64,000 bases of DNA from Flavobacterium aquidurense (lineage in GTDB: Bacteria > Bacteroidota > Bacteroidia > Flavobacteriales > Flavobacteriaceae). The translations under genes and the position numbers were made by a program. Of the stretch, positions 54,663-62,770 are shown piece after piece. The stretch spans positions 62,001 to 126,000 of the forward strand of contig NZ_JRLF01000008.1 of the NCBI RefSeq assembly GCF_001404985.1. The letters are read 5' to 3'. Positions within the stretch are counted from its first letter, which is position 1; each line of letters begins with the position of its first letter. A model generated the notes under the pieces. It ran no database searches, was not told where the DNA came from, and saw nothing but the letters and a program-made list of their open reading frames with translations.

Positions 54663-55430
54663 CTACAATAAATTTAAAGCATCTGCTGTACGCACTGCTT
54701 CAATAGAATTATTTACATTTAGTTTTTCCAGAATATTCTGTCTGTGCCTGTTTACTGTATTAATACTAATATTTAGCTGACTCGCGATTTCTTTACTGAT
54801 TTCGCCTTTGCTGATTAGTAATAAAATTTCTTTCTCACGAGAAGTCAATAAATTAATACAGTTTACATAAGTATCTACATACAAGCTTTCTCCTGTTTTG
54901 GTATTAACAATTCTTCCGTCAATACCTCTTACACTACCTGATTTTTCAAACGAATAATTGTAAAGGCAAACTGCCAGCCACAAACCTCCTTCTGAACTGT
55001 TTTTTACATAAAAACTTCGGTGCAGTATATGCTGATATTCTTTCTTACTGTTTAGCGTCCTTATTTTGCATTTGGTACTATAATTCAATCTATCTTCCGG
55101 TTCAAGCACTTTTAAGAAATTAAAAAATTCAAGCTCCAGAAGATGTCTTTCAAAAAGATCTTCGGGATGAATGCGTTTATAAATATCTTCCTCCCAAATA
55201 GAATCAATTGTTAAGTAACCTGAAATATCCATTTCGAAAAAACTACCAAAATTACCCGTAAAAATATAACTTTTGTTAGCTGCAAGATCTGATAATACAG
55301 CTACCGAATGATCAATTTTTACATATTCTTTCATCATATTAATTACATCCTTCAATGCTTCTTCACGTTTATCCGGACTGTCAATAGATTCAAAAGAAAA
55401 ATGATCTTCTAATTTGGTGATGGGATTCAT
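54663..55430 (-). CDS. PAS-like/LuxR-type transcriptional regulator (255 aa)
   Basis: The C-terminal 60 residues form a clear LuxR helix-turn-helix (LTSREKEILLLISKGEISKE, then NISINTVNRHRQNIL). The first 150 residues look like a PAS-type sensory fold, with a HPEDLFERHLLE segment typical of PAS-LuxR proteins in Flavobacteria. There is no receiver domain or phospho-acceptor Asp, so it is not a classical response regulator. It is convergent with 53954-54622, 40 bp apart, and no TACGGA site is seen in its own upstream region. The target genes are unknown; it is an alternative candidate for binding the palindrome. Confidence 0.85.
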   Translation of the reverse strand: MNPITKLEDHFSFESIDSPDKREEALKDVINMMKEYVKIDHSVAVLSDLAANKSYIFTGNFGSFFEMDISGYLTIDSIWEEDIYKRIHPEDLFERHLLELEFFNFLKVLEPEDRLNYSTKCKIRTLNSKKEYQHILHRSFYVKNSSEGGLWLAVCLYNYSFEKSGSVRGIDGRIVNTKTGESLYVDTYVNCINLLTSREKEILLLISKGEISKEIASQLNISINTVNRHRQNILEKLNVNNSIEAVRTADALNLL

Positions 55431-55530
55431 AACACTAATTCATTTATTTTCTAGTAGTATTGAATTACCATAGAGATCGATAAAAATAGAAAAAAAATGT
55501 GGTTTTCTAAAAAATGGTTATAAATAACTA

Positions 55531-55561
55531 TTGCTGTAAAAATAATGAATCATCTACTTTG
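55531..55561 (+). promoter_or_regulatory. Candidate promoter of 55594-56244
   Basis: TTG (55531-55533) and TACTTTG (55555-55561) are 21 bases apart. This resembles the Bacteroidota TTG/TAnnTTTG pair with one base missing in the -7 element, and lies 32 bases before the ATG. Confidence 0.4.
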
Positions 55562-55593
55562 TAAATTATTAATAAAATTCAAATTACTACATC

Positions 55594-56244
55594 ATGAAGA
55601 GAATTCAATTCGTTCTAATCTTTTTACTTATTATGTCTGTAAAAGTAAACGCCCAAAAATTAAATTCAATGAACTGGCTTAATGAACCAGCTGAGTGGGA
55701 AATAAAAGATAACAAACTTATTATGCAGGTTACACCTCAATCTGATTACTGGAACAAAAGCCATTACGGATTTACAGTATATGACGGACCTTTTCTTTAT
55801 ACAGAAAGAAGCGGTGAGTTTGAAACTGTTGTAAAAATGAGCGGAGCGTATAAAACCAGATTCGACCAGGTTTGCCTAATGCTCAGAATAGATGAAAACA
55901 ATTATATCAAAACAGGTGTAGAATACGTAGACGGCGTATATAATATAAGTACTGTACACACTATTGATAAAAGTTCATGGAGTGTAATGGGACTTAAGGA
56001 AAAACCAAAAAATGTATGGATGAAAGCGGTACGCCGACTCGATGCTGTAGAAATTTTTTACTCTATAGATGGCGTAAATTACACGATGACTAATACCGTA
56101 TATTTTCCGGAACATAAAACCGTGCAGGTTGGAATGATGGCTGCAAGTCCAGACGGAAAAGGGTTTACCGCTACTTTTGAAGATTTTAAAATCACACATC
56201 TTCCTGATCAAAGACGTTTAGAATGGTTAAAAAACAATCAATAA
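55594..56244 (+). CDS. Secreted DUF1349-like concanavalin-fold protein (216 aa)
   Basis: A signal peptide (MKRIQFVLIFLLIMSVKVNAQ) is followed by about 195 residues resembling DUF1349, also called regulation of enolase protein 1-like, which has a concanavalin-like beta-sandwich. Typical pieces are NWLNEPAEWEIKDNKL, the DQVCLMLRIDENNYIKTGVE strand pair and VGMMAASPDGKGF near the end. The length is right for a stand-alone member. Members often bind or act near carbohydrates, but no catalytic residues can be assigned here. It starts a short run of plus-strand small genes and is not obviously linked to the peptide cluster. Confidence 0.85.
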   Translation: MKRIQFVLIFLLIMSVKVNAQKLNSMNWLNEPAEWEIKDNKLIMQVTPQSDYWNKSHYGFTVYDGPFLYTERSGEFETVVKMSGAYKTRFDQVCLMLRIDENNYIKTGVEYVDGVYNISTVHTIDKSSWSVMGLKEKPKNVWMKAVRRLDAVEIFYSIDGVNYTMTNTVYFPEHKTVQVGMMAASPDGKGFTATFEDFKITHLPDQRRLEWLKNNQ

Positions 56245-56335
56245 GCAATTTAGTCTAACATTTGTAATAAATAGCAAGTCTCTCTTATTGTCATTCTTAA
56301 TAGCGGCATAAACCAGCACTAAATAAATTCTGATT

Positions 56336-56512
56336 ATGAAAACCAAATTTTTATTATACTTAATATTGTTAATACTTGCTGCTTATCAAAAGGTTTTTTG
56401 CCAACAAAAAGAGGATATGAACTTCACACATCAAACTATAAAGATAAAAACTGGCAGCATTTTTAATACGCTGGTCGACATCAGGAGAGAATTTCATGAA
56501 ATCAGGAATTGA
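56336..56512 (+). CDS. Small exported protein (58 aa)
   Basis: ATG at 56336 opens a 59-codon frame ending TGA at 56510-56512. The first 23 residues (MKTKFLLYLILLILAAYQKVFCQ) are a good signal peptide or lipoprotein-like leader with Cys22. The remaining 35 residues (KEDMNFTHQTIKIKTGSIF onward) show no known domain. It may be a real short secreted protein or the 5' remnant of a longer gene, since the following sequence stays AT-rich and has no continuation in this frame. Confidence 0.45.
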   Translation: MKTKFLLYLILLILAAYQKVFCQQKEDMNFTHQTIKIKTGSIFNTLVDIRREFHEIRN

Positions 56513-56565
56513 CGCCTATGTATCGCTTTATAATAAAGACATGTACATTAATAAAAAAGATAAAA

Positions 56566-56781
56566 ATGAAGAGAGATAAAGAGAATTTTCTGAATGTCTT
56601 AATAAAAAGTAACGGACATCATAACATTATAGATCTTGGTGAACAAATTGGACTGGATGAAAACGCCACAATGCAAATAGTTACGCAACTTCTTGCTGAA
56701 TTTAAAATAGAATATACTGTAAACGGAATGTGCGACTACAGTTTAATGAGAAGTCAAAGCCGAAAAAATTCTAAAAAATAA
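56566..56781 (+). CDS. Small winged-helix-like protein (71 aa)
   Basis: I choose the ATG at 56566, preceded by an A-rich stretch, over an upstream TTG at 56509 that would overlap the previous frame. The sequence MKRDKENFLNVLIKSNGHHN, then LGEQIGLDENATMQIVTQLL and a short YTVNGMCDYSL hairpin, looks like a minimal winged helix: three helices then a beta wing. A very basic tail follows (SRKNSKK). It could bind DNA or be a small regulatory subunit. No family is recognised with certainty. Confidence 0.6.
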   Translation: MKRDKENFLNVLIKSNGHHNIIDLGEQIGLDENATMQIVTQLLAEFKIEYTVNGMCDYSLMRSQSRKNSKK

Positions 56782-56892
56782 GATCATTTGTGGTAATGCT
56801 TAAGTAATTATAAATGGTAATCTATAAATTACCAGATGTTAATTCAATAACAAATACAAATTATAATATAACACTTACGTAAGCTAATGATC

Positions 56893-56900
56893 TAACTTTG
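56893..56900 (+). promoter_or_regulatory. -7 promoter element upstream of 56926
   Basis: TAACTTTG matches TAnnTTTG exactly and lies 25 bases before the ATG at 56926. A 10-bp palindrome CTTACGTAAG sits about 15 bases upstream of it. No good -33 TTG is visible. Confidence 0.5.
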
Positions 56901-56925
56901 AGCTCAATACTTAAACACTCAAGTC

Positions 56926-57144
56926 ATGAAAAATTCAAACAGTTTCAACAGTGAAAGCCTTAAAAAATGTCCGTATGAAAGTCAGGTTTACACGACAAAT
57001 AATATTGATTTAATATATGTAAAGTCGTACAAGGGAGATTGGGGACATTGGGATGACAAAGTCGAAAATGCTCATCTGGATAACAGCTGTCAAGACCAGA
57101 CTACGAATGAAAGTATAACAGATACAGGTGCAGAAAATATCTAA
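56926..57144 (+). CDS. Small hypothetical protein (72 aa)
   Basis: A 72-residue, hydrophilic frame with its own promoter element 25 bases upstream and a strong terminator 20 bases downstream, which supports it as a real single gene. It has two Cys (CPYESQ and SCQDQ), an aromatic patch (YKGDWGHWDDK) and an acidic end (TDTGAENI). No signal peptide, membrane segment or known family is seen. It could be a ribosomally made peptide precursor, but there are no modifying enzymes next to it. Confidence 0.55.
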   Translation: MKNSNSFNSESLKKCPYESQVYTTNNIDLIYVKSYKGDWGHWDDKVENAHLDNSCQDQTTNESITDTGAENI

Positions 57145-57163
57145 CAGTCTGTAAAGATTGCCA

Positions 57164-57206
57164 AACATAAAAAAACTCCATTTATAAAATGGAGTTTTTT
57201 TATGTT
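57164..57206. terminator. Bidirectional terminator
   Basis: A perfect 20-bp inverted repeat (AACAT-A7-CTCCATTT arm) with a 3-base loop, A-rich on one side and T-rich on the other. It lies between the convergent genes ending at 57144 and 57215 and should end both transcripts. Confidence 0.92.
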
Positions 57207-57214
57207 CAGAAAAT

Positions 57215-58264
57215 TTAGCTGCATACTAAATCATGTTCTAATTCCTTCTCGGTTTTTATAGCTTGTAAATTTCTAAGATTTCGCATCACTCCCCATTTCA
57301 GGCAAGTTGCACCCCAGGAAAAACCAGCTCCAAAGGTTGTAATCAATATATTCTGGCCTTCTTTAAAATCAGCTGCAAAATCCCATAAACATAACGGAAT
57401 TGTTGCCGAAGTTGTATTACCGTATCTGTCTATGTTTACTTTTACTTTTTCAGCTGCAATATTCAGGGTTTCGCTAACCGCATTTATAATTCTTAGATTA
57501 GCCTGGTGTGGCACAACCCAATCAATATCATCTACCGTTAATTCGTTACTGGCAAGCACATCTCTCGATACATTACTCATTGATTCAACTGCTCGTTTAA
57601 ATACAAATGCACCTTCCTGGTTCACAAAATGTTTTTTGTCTGCAATTGTCTGAGCTGTTGCCGGAAGTTTCGAACCTCCTGCAGGTACCAAAAGTGCCGA
57701 TGTACCACTGCCGTCAGTTCTCAGGATACTTTTCATCATTCCGTATTCAGATTCTGTTTTCTCTAAAAGTACCGCTCCTGCTCCATCTCCAAAAAGAATA
57801 CAGGTATTACGATCTTCATAATCTACGATTGAACTCATTTTATCAGCTCCAACTACCACAACTTTTTCGTAGCGTCCGCTTTCAATCATCGTTGTAGCCA
57901 TTTCCAGTGCATATAAAAAGCCACTGCAAGCCGCATTAAGATCAAACCCAAATGCATTGGTAAATCCGCTTTTCTCGCAAACTTTACTTGCCGTTGGTGT
58001 TAAAAGATGATCTGGCGTAGCAGTTGCCAATACTAAACCATCAATTTCTGAACGATCTATATCATAAGTTTCGAATAGATTTTCGATTGCTGCACAAGCA
58101 AGATCAGATGTTCCCTGATTTTCATCCTTAGCTAATCTTCGTTCTTTTATTCCGGTTCTTTTTACTATCCACTCTCCTGTAGTTTCAACCATTCTTGAAA
58201 TCATCTCATTACTAAGTATAGAACTTGGTACAAAGCCACCTATAGCTGTAATTGTTGCCTTCAT
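57215..58264 (-). CDS. fabH: 3-oxoacyl-ACP synthase III (KAS III, FabH-like)
   Basis: A 349-residue KAS III enzyme, which condenses acyl-CoA with malonyl-ACP to start fatty acid synthesis. The catalytic triad is complete: C113 in NAACSGFLYALE, H253 in VPHQANLRII and N283 in YGNTTSATIP. The thiolase-fold landmarks GDGAGAVLLE and FGAGFSWGA are present. It is a stand-alone gene here, with no other fab genes next to it and a terminator behind it. Bacteroidota often hold several KAS III copies, and one can serve secondary metabolism. A role in the nearby cluster is possible but unsupported, since the starter module does not look acyl-loading. The C-terminal tail (NLQAIKTEKELEHDLVCS) extends past the usual end. 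Confidence 0.92.
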   Translation of the reverse strand: MKATITAIGGFVPSSILSNEMISRMVETTGEWIVKRTGIKERRLAKDENQGTSDLACAAIENLFETYDIDRSEIDGLVLATATPDHLLTPTASKVCEKSGFTNAFGFDLNAACSGFLYALEMATTMIESGRYEKVVVVGADKMSSIVDYEDRNTCILFGDGAGAVLLEKTESEYGMMKSILRTDGSGTSALLVPAGGSKLPATAQTIADKKHFVNQEGAFVFKRAVESMSNVSRDVLASNELTVDDIDWVVPHQANLRIINAVSETLNIAAEKVKVNIDRYGNTTSATIPLCLWDFAADFKEGQNILITTFGAGFSWGATCLKWGVMRNLRNLQAIKTEKELEHDLVCS

Positions 58265-58853
58265 TTATTTTTGTTTTTGTTATTTTGATTTTCTTTTTTC
58301 TGTTTTTGATGTAGTAAAAAAAAAGATACTACAAAATAACGTCAGAAAATTGTAAAAGACAACAATGATGTCACTAAACCCGTCATGATTATGGTTGTCT
58401 TGAATATATACGCCAGAATTCTAAATACCCTATTTTTAATACATTAATAATAAGATATCAGCATTATTAATGTTAATTTACTCCTTATCTCATTACTTCT
58501 AACACTAGGTTTTGCTATTATAAAAACATTAACGCTCTAAAATTTGCATTCTTTTTTTTTATTCAGCACTAATTTATCGTATTATACTATGATTCATCAT
58601 TTTTTCAGGCTCTTTGACTAAAATTCGCAAATCAGCATAATTAAGTTTTTATTTCGATGAAATTTCTTAATTAACTGTTTTCATTTTATAAAAAATACTA
58701 TTCTGAATTCTACTTAAGCTAAATTTTAATCTATTAAATTACCTACAATATTCTTGCTCGTTTTACAAAATGGTTTCCCTTCAACTATTGTTACTATTTA
58801 TACAAAAAGCCGCTTTCTTATGAAAAGCGGCTTTTATATTTAAATTTTGAATC
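58265..58853. other. Intergenic, no gene seen
   Basis: This 589-bp AT-rich gap lies between the KAS III start and the alkaline phosphatase end. It includes the terminator at 58805-58835 and presumably the KAS III promoter close to 58265. I see no coding potential or RNA gene. Confidence 0.6.
58805..58835 (-). terminator. Terminator of the alkaline phosphatase gene
   Basis: Inverted repeat AAAAGCCGCTTT / AAAGCGGCTTTT with a 7-base loop, 19 bp past the stop codon of the gene at 58854-60677. Confidence 0.88.
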
Positions 58854-60677
58854 TTACTTCTTAAAAAGAACTTCCATTATTTTAGTGTAAATTTCGGTGT
58901 TTTGATAAACTCCTGTAAAATTCTCTGCACCTGGTCCATAAGCAAAAACCGGAACCGGAACTGCGGTATGATCGTTTGTGCTAAAACTTCCGTGTACATA
59001 TCCTTTTTCAATACTTCCGTCAATTAACGAAAGTCCTCCTGTTTCATGATCTGCCGTAACGATTAATAATGTTTCCGGATTCTTGTCTACAAATTCCATT
59101 GCTTGTCCTACAACTTTATCAAAATCAAGCATTTCCCTAACTACATATTCTACATTATTTTGATGTCCGCCATAATCGATTTGCGCGCCTTCGGCCATGA
59201 TAAAAAACGGCTTTTTTGTTTTCGCTAAAATTGAAGTCGCTTTCGCCAAAGATTTGGTTAAAAAATCTTCCCTTCCGTTTTTCATTGAAACTACCGAAGC
59301 ATCGTCTAAAACAATAAATTTATTATTTTTGATGGTATCGAGAGAACTGAATTTATCCGAAAAAGTATATCCTTTTTCTTTTAATTCTTTAGAAAGATCT
59401 TTACCATCTTTTCTCGAAATAAATTCTTTTGGTCCTCCACCAATCAAAATATCCGATGGATTTGATAAAAAATCTTCAGCTATTGGCTCACTGTAACTTC
59501 TTTCCGGCTGATGTGCATAAAAACACGCAGGCGTAGCATCGGTAATATTTCCTGCAGAAATGATTGCCGTTTTATAGTTTTTCTTTGCCAATTGTTGCGT
59601 AATTAATTCAAGAGGTTTTCCGTTTTCATCGACACTAATAAAACGGTTATTGGTTTTATGTCCTGTAGCCATTGCAGTTGCTCCCGCAGCCGAATCGGTA
59701 ATATAACTGTCTGAAGATTTGGTGATCGAAAATCCCTGAGTCGGAATATTAAATAAACTTAATTGCCCTTTATTCGCCGTGTAACCTGAATATATTTGTG
59801 TTAAACCCATTCCGTCACCAATTAAAAGAATAACATTTTTCGGTTTCTTTTTGGCGAAAGCCGAAGCATTTTTAGGAATATATGCCTGGTGAAACTCGGC
59901 ATTTTGATAAAATGTAGATTTGATATTGTTGATGAAATGCGTTAATTCCGGAACATTATCAGTACCTATAAAATCAACTTTTAGGTTCATCAGCGTCATC
60001 CACGTATTTACGTTATCCTGTGTTGCCCAAAAACGTACTTTTTTGTTCTGATCGTGTACTTTTTTAATGATGGCTTGTACTTTTTCAGCATCGGCTTGTG
60101 TCATTACACCTTTCCCATTCCAAATGGTGATTTCTTTTAAATCTTCGCTGATCATTTCGACACGTGACAATTGATCCGGAGAATAATTTTCATTTAATCT
60201 TCCGTCGAAATAAATAAATTCAGGATACTCTTTCCAGTTTGTTGGAGAAGGTCGGTTTCCTGAAATCACCACTTTTAGATTTTTGTTCGAAATTATATCA
60301 GGATAGGTTTTGATTTGTTGGGCGATTAATTTTAAAGTGGCATCGGCTTCTGTTTTGATATCGATCATTAAAATCAATGGTTTATTATCTGGATAAGCTT
60401 TTCCTCCCAGACTTTTCAATTTAGTAGAAAGCGGATCCAAATATTGGCTTTTAAGGGTATTTTGTGGTGTGATTTCTTTAGAAGTATGAGCCACAAAAAG
60501 TTCATTATTTACTAAAAAAACATCAGCTTCGATAACACCTGTTTCATTAGAATAAGCTTCGTAAAAAGGAAGTTTACCCGCATAGTCATTATGCGAATGA
60601 ATATTGGATGAACTATATTCCTGCGCTTGTGCAAACAGGAAGAATTGGAGGCAAAAAAGGGTGATTATTTTTTTCAT
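58854..60677 (-). CDS. Two-domain secreted alkaline phosphatase with GDPD-like N-terminus (607 aa)
   Basis: After a signal peptide (MKKIITLFCLQFFLFAQAQ) comes a TIM-barrel-like domain (about 25-255) with NIHSHNDYAGKLPFYEAY and GVIEADVFLVNNELFVAH, similar to glycerophosphodiester phosphodiesterase/PI-PLC folds. A full PhoA-type alkaline phosphatase follows (about 275-607), with metal site LIGDGMG, nucleophile Ser near 326 in TDSAAGATA, EGAQIDYGGH, ADHETGG and a final NDHTAVPVPVFAYGPG. The pairing suggests release of phosphate from glycerophosphodiesters followed by the phosphomonoester, in the periplasm or outside. That is inference; the N-terminal domain keeps its first HxH but I did not confirm the rest of its site. 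It forms its own unit, with a terminator behind it. Confidence 0.92.
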   Translation of the reverse strand: MKKIITLFCLQFFLFAQAQEYSSSNIHSHNDYAGKLPFYEAYSNETGVIEADVFLVNNELFVAHTSKEITPQNTLKSQYLDPLSTKLKSLGGKAYPDNKPLILMIDIKTEADATLKLIAQQIKTYPDIISNKNLKVVISGNRPSPTNWKEYPEFIYFDGRLNENYSPDQLSRVEMISEDLKEITIWNGKGVMTQADAEKVQAIIKKVHDQNKKVRFWATQDNVNTWMTLMNLKVDFIGTDNVPELTHFINNIKSTFYQNAEFHQAYIPKNASAFAKKKPKNVILLIGDGMGLTQIYSGYTANKGQLSLFNIPTQGFSITKSSDSYITDSAAGATAMATGHKTNNRFISVDENGKPLELITQQLAKKNYKTAIISAGNITDATPACFYAHQPERSYSEPIAEDFLSNPSDILIGGGPKEFISRKDGKDLSKELKEKGYTFSDKFSSLDTIKNNKFIVLDDASVVSMKNGREDFLTKSLAKATSILAKTKKPFFIMAEGAQIDYGGHQNNVEYVVREMLDFDKVVGQAMEFVDKNPETLLIVTADHETGGLSLIDGSIEKGYVHGSFSTNDHTAVPVPVFAYGPGAENFTGVYQNTEIYTKIMEVLFKK

Positions 60678-60732
60678 TGGAAAAACTGGGTTTGTTTATT
60701 TTTTAAAGTTGTAGTTGATTTATCTCATTTTT

Positions 60733-60776
60733 GTCATTTCGAGGAACGAGAAATCTTCGCAAGAAACTCCACAAAG
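60733..60776. repeat. REP-like dispersed repeat
   Basis: The stretch starting GTCATTTCGAGGAACGAGAA resembles, from memory, a short repeat scattered through Flavobacterium intergenic regions. TTTC...GAAA gives it dyad character. The dispersed nature cannot be shown within this window. Confidence 0.5.
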
Positions 60777-60803
60777 AAAATCGATAATCTATGTCAGTTT
60801 TAA

Positions 60804-60821
60804 TTTCGCAAAGGCGCAAAG
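60804..60821. repeat. Short repeat TTTCGCAAAGGCGCAAAG
   Basis: An 18-base element of the kind often seen in Flavobacterium intergenic DNA, recalled rather than shown here; a single copy is present. Confidence 0.4.
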
Positions 60822-60850
60822 TTTTTTCTCATTTTATGTTAATTAATTTT

Positions 60851-60943
60851 AAGCTCCATTGGAGCGGAATATTTATAGCAATTATAGATTCCCCCATTAA
60901 AGCTCCAGAGGAGCGATATATATATATGTCACCCCTATGGGGT
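60851..60943. repeat. Tandem GCTCC-N3-GGAGC palindromes with CCCCTATGGGG
   Basis: GCTCC-ATT-GGAGC at 60853-60865 and GCTCC-AGA-GGAGC at 60902-60914 are two related palindromes, followed by CCCCTATGGGG at 60932-60942. The pattern is that of a dispersed palindromic repeat family rather than a terminator. Confidence 0.6.
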
Positions 60944-61080
60944 TCAGATTCTTTTATCCCATTAAATTTCTATAAATATGACTTCCCACTGGGACTTGTT
61001 TGAACACATATAGTCCGTATAGTTTATCTAGTTTCATGGGGTAAAATCACTTTAATCCTTTAATCAGTGGCGAAAAAACA

Positions 61081-61120
61081 AACAAACCAGCCTTTTTGTA
61101 AAAAAGACCGGTTTGTTTTT
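61081..61120 (-). terminator. Terminator downstream of susD
   Basis: AACAAACC...GGTTTGTT stem with an inner CTTTTT/AAAAAG stem and a T-rich end on both strands, about 95 bp past the SusD stop. Confidence 0.75.
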
Positions 61121-61152
61121 ATATCTAAAAATTTATTTCTTTTTTTCTTACA

Positions 61153-61178
61153 ACTGCAAGCTCCGACAAGCTTGCAGT
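61153..61178. repeat. Perfect inverted repeat
   Basis: ACTGCAAGCT and AGCTTGCAGT flank a 6-base loop. There is no T run, so it is not a typical terminator by itself; it may be a dispersed palindrome or an RNA-stabilising stem at the susD 3' end. Confidence 0.6.
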
Positions 61179-61214
61179 GTAGAAAAAACAAAACAAACTA
61201 ACTGAAACTACAAA

Positions 61215-62750
61215 TTACCAGCCTTTATTTTGCGTAAGTGCTCCTTTGCTTACTGCGATTTCATCTGGTGGTATTGGCCAAACATGGTGAATGGCCGGGT
61301 TGAAATTACGGGCCGGATAAATCACCGTTCCGTTATAATGGTGTAAAGGTTTTGCATATGTTGCCTGAGCATCGCCCCAACGTACTAAGTCGAAATGACG
61401 GTCTGTCCATTCTCCGGCCAATTCGCAACGTCTTTCTCTTTTTAAGTCTGTCATTGTTGCTCCGGCAAGATCACCAAGACCTGCACGGTGACGAATCATA
61501 TTGATTTCGGTATCGGCGTTTAAGCCTTTCATTAATTTGGCTTCAGCCAACATTAAAATCACATCGGCATAACGCAAAAGAGGTACGTTTAAAGCTGTTG
61601 AAGGTTTGTCTCCATTAGCGTTTACATACCGAATGTCGATTCCGCCAGAAGTTGTTTTTGGGTAACCAAACGGCTCCATATATTTATTGAACTGATATCC
61701 GGTTCTGTTACTTGAACTTACTATATATTTGCCTTCGTTGAAAGTCACTAATTCACCAAAATACATAAACTTATCTCCTTTTTGCAAAATAGTAGCGCTG
61801 CGTCTTTTATCTGTTGGATCATAAGTATCAAACAATTCTTTGGTAGGATAAAAATTTCCCCAACCGTTGTAAACTCCCCAACCTTTATCTTCAAGACAAA
61901 CTCCAGGGAAAATAGAACCCAAAGAAGTGTTTTCGGCACTTGAAGTTACTGACCAGATATACTCTGAAGACCAGTTGTTTTTGATTTTAAATACATCTTC
62001 AAAATTATCGAGCAATTTGTGTTTTCCGCTGCTTACAATCATATTTGCATACTTAATGGCATTGTCCCAGTCTTTGGCATACAAATACGTACGAACCAAA
62101 TATCCCCAAGCTGCTGTTTTGTGTGCACGACCGTAATTGTCTGAGCTTAGCTCATTAAAATAAGGCAATAAATCTGCTGCTTTTACTAGATCTGCTGCGA
62201 TATAGGCATAGTTTTCAGCTACATTTTTAGCTCTTGGTACATATACATTTGTTGGATCTTCACGATCCTGAATTGGGATTCCGGCGCGATCATCTCCGTA
62301 ATGATACGCTAGTTCCAAATGCATTACGGCATGGTTGAAATAAGCCTCGCCCAACATCATATTTTTTGTTTTTTCGTCTAGCGAAATCTTCGGGATATTG
62401 CGAATAACATCGTTACAGCGTTTCATTACTTCGTAGTGAATTCTCCAGATATCTTTGGTATCAGATTCTGCACCATCAACAATAAAATTCTTGATACGTT
62501 CTGCATTTTGTCTTGGTTTTGTACCAATATCATCACTTGCATTGTTTAGCCAGAAAAATCCGCGACCATACATATTATCATCAGAATATAAAGCATAAAT
62601 CGCGTTTACTCCTGCTTTTGCATCTGCAGGGGTTTTCCAGAAATTTCCGCTTGACGGAGCTCCTTGCGGAACCAGATCAAGTTCGCTTTCGCAAGCTGTC
62701 ACGCCTAATAAAAGCACAAAACTCAATACTAAAAGACTTAAATTTTTCAT
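61215..62750 (-). CDS. SusD/RagB-family nutrient-binding lipoprotein (511 aa)
   Basis: A lipoprotein signal ends LLLGVTAC (Cys20). The mature protein has the SusD layout: an N-terminal SGNFWKTPADAKAGVNAIYA segment, TPR-like helices in the middle, and the C-terminal RHRAGLGDLAG...LKRERRCELAGEWTDRHFDLVRWG block, ending near PIPPDEIAVSKGALTQNKGW. The length is typical. It follows the SusC-like gene by 20 bp, so the two form a surface uptake pair. No glycoside hydrolase, peptidase or regulator is next to it in the window, so the substrate cannot be named; SusCD pairs take up glycans or peptides. Confidence 0.95.
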   Translation of the reverse strand: MKNLSLLVLSFVLLLGVTACESELDLVPQGAPSSGNFWKTPADAKAGVNAIYALYSDDNMYGRGFFWLNNASDDIGTKPRQNAERIKNFIVDGAESDTKDIWRIHYEVMKRCNDVIRNIPKISLDEKTKNMMLGEAYFNHAVMHLELAYHYGDDRAGIPIQDREDPTNVYVPRAKNVAENYAYIAADLVKAADLLPYFNELSSDNYGRAHKTAAWGYLVRTYLYAKDWDNAIKYANMIVSSGKHKLLDNFEDVFKIKNNWSSEYIWSVTSSAENTSLGSIFPGVCLEDKGWGVYNGWGNFYPTKELFDTYDPTDKRRSATILQKGDKFMYFGELVTFNEGKYIVSSSNRTGYQFNKYMEPFGYPKTTSGGIDIRYVNANGDKPSTALNVPLLRYADVILMLAEAKLMKGLNADTEINMIRHRAGLGDLAGATMTDLKRERRCELAGEWTDRHFDLVRWGDAQATYAKPLHHYNGTVIYPARNFNPAIHHVWPIPPDEIAVSKGALTQNKGW

Positions 62751-62770
62751 TTTATTTGTTTTATGTTTTT

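Larger units (their letters stand above)
60678..61214. other. Repeat-rich intergenic region
   Basis: This 537-bp gap between the phosphatase start and the SusD stop has no credible gene. It is built from several short palindromic elements (60733-60776, 60804-60821, 60851-60943, 61153-61178) and a terminator (61081-61120). Confidence 0.7.

Noticed and set aside
56509..56565. TTG start for the winged-helix-like gene
   Set aside because: The ATG at 56566 has an A-rich upstream stretch and gives a clean fold; the extension overlaps the previous frame's end.
56814..56833. GGTAAT/ATTACC hairpin as a terminator
   Set aside because: The stem is only 6 bp, AT-rich and lacks a T run.
60791..61003. 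Plus-strand frame of 70 codons in the susD-phosphatase gap
   Set aside because: It runs through the palindromic repeats, has no start signals, and its translation looks like repeat-derived sequence.
61007..61021. TCCGTA near a CATATAG stretch, as a further operator
   Set aside because: Only one half of the palindrome matches and the site is not near a gene start; it is probably chance.
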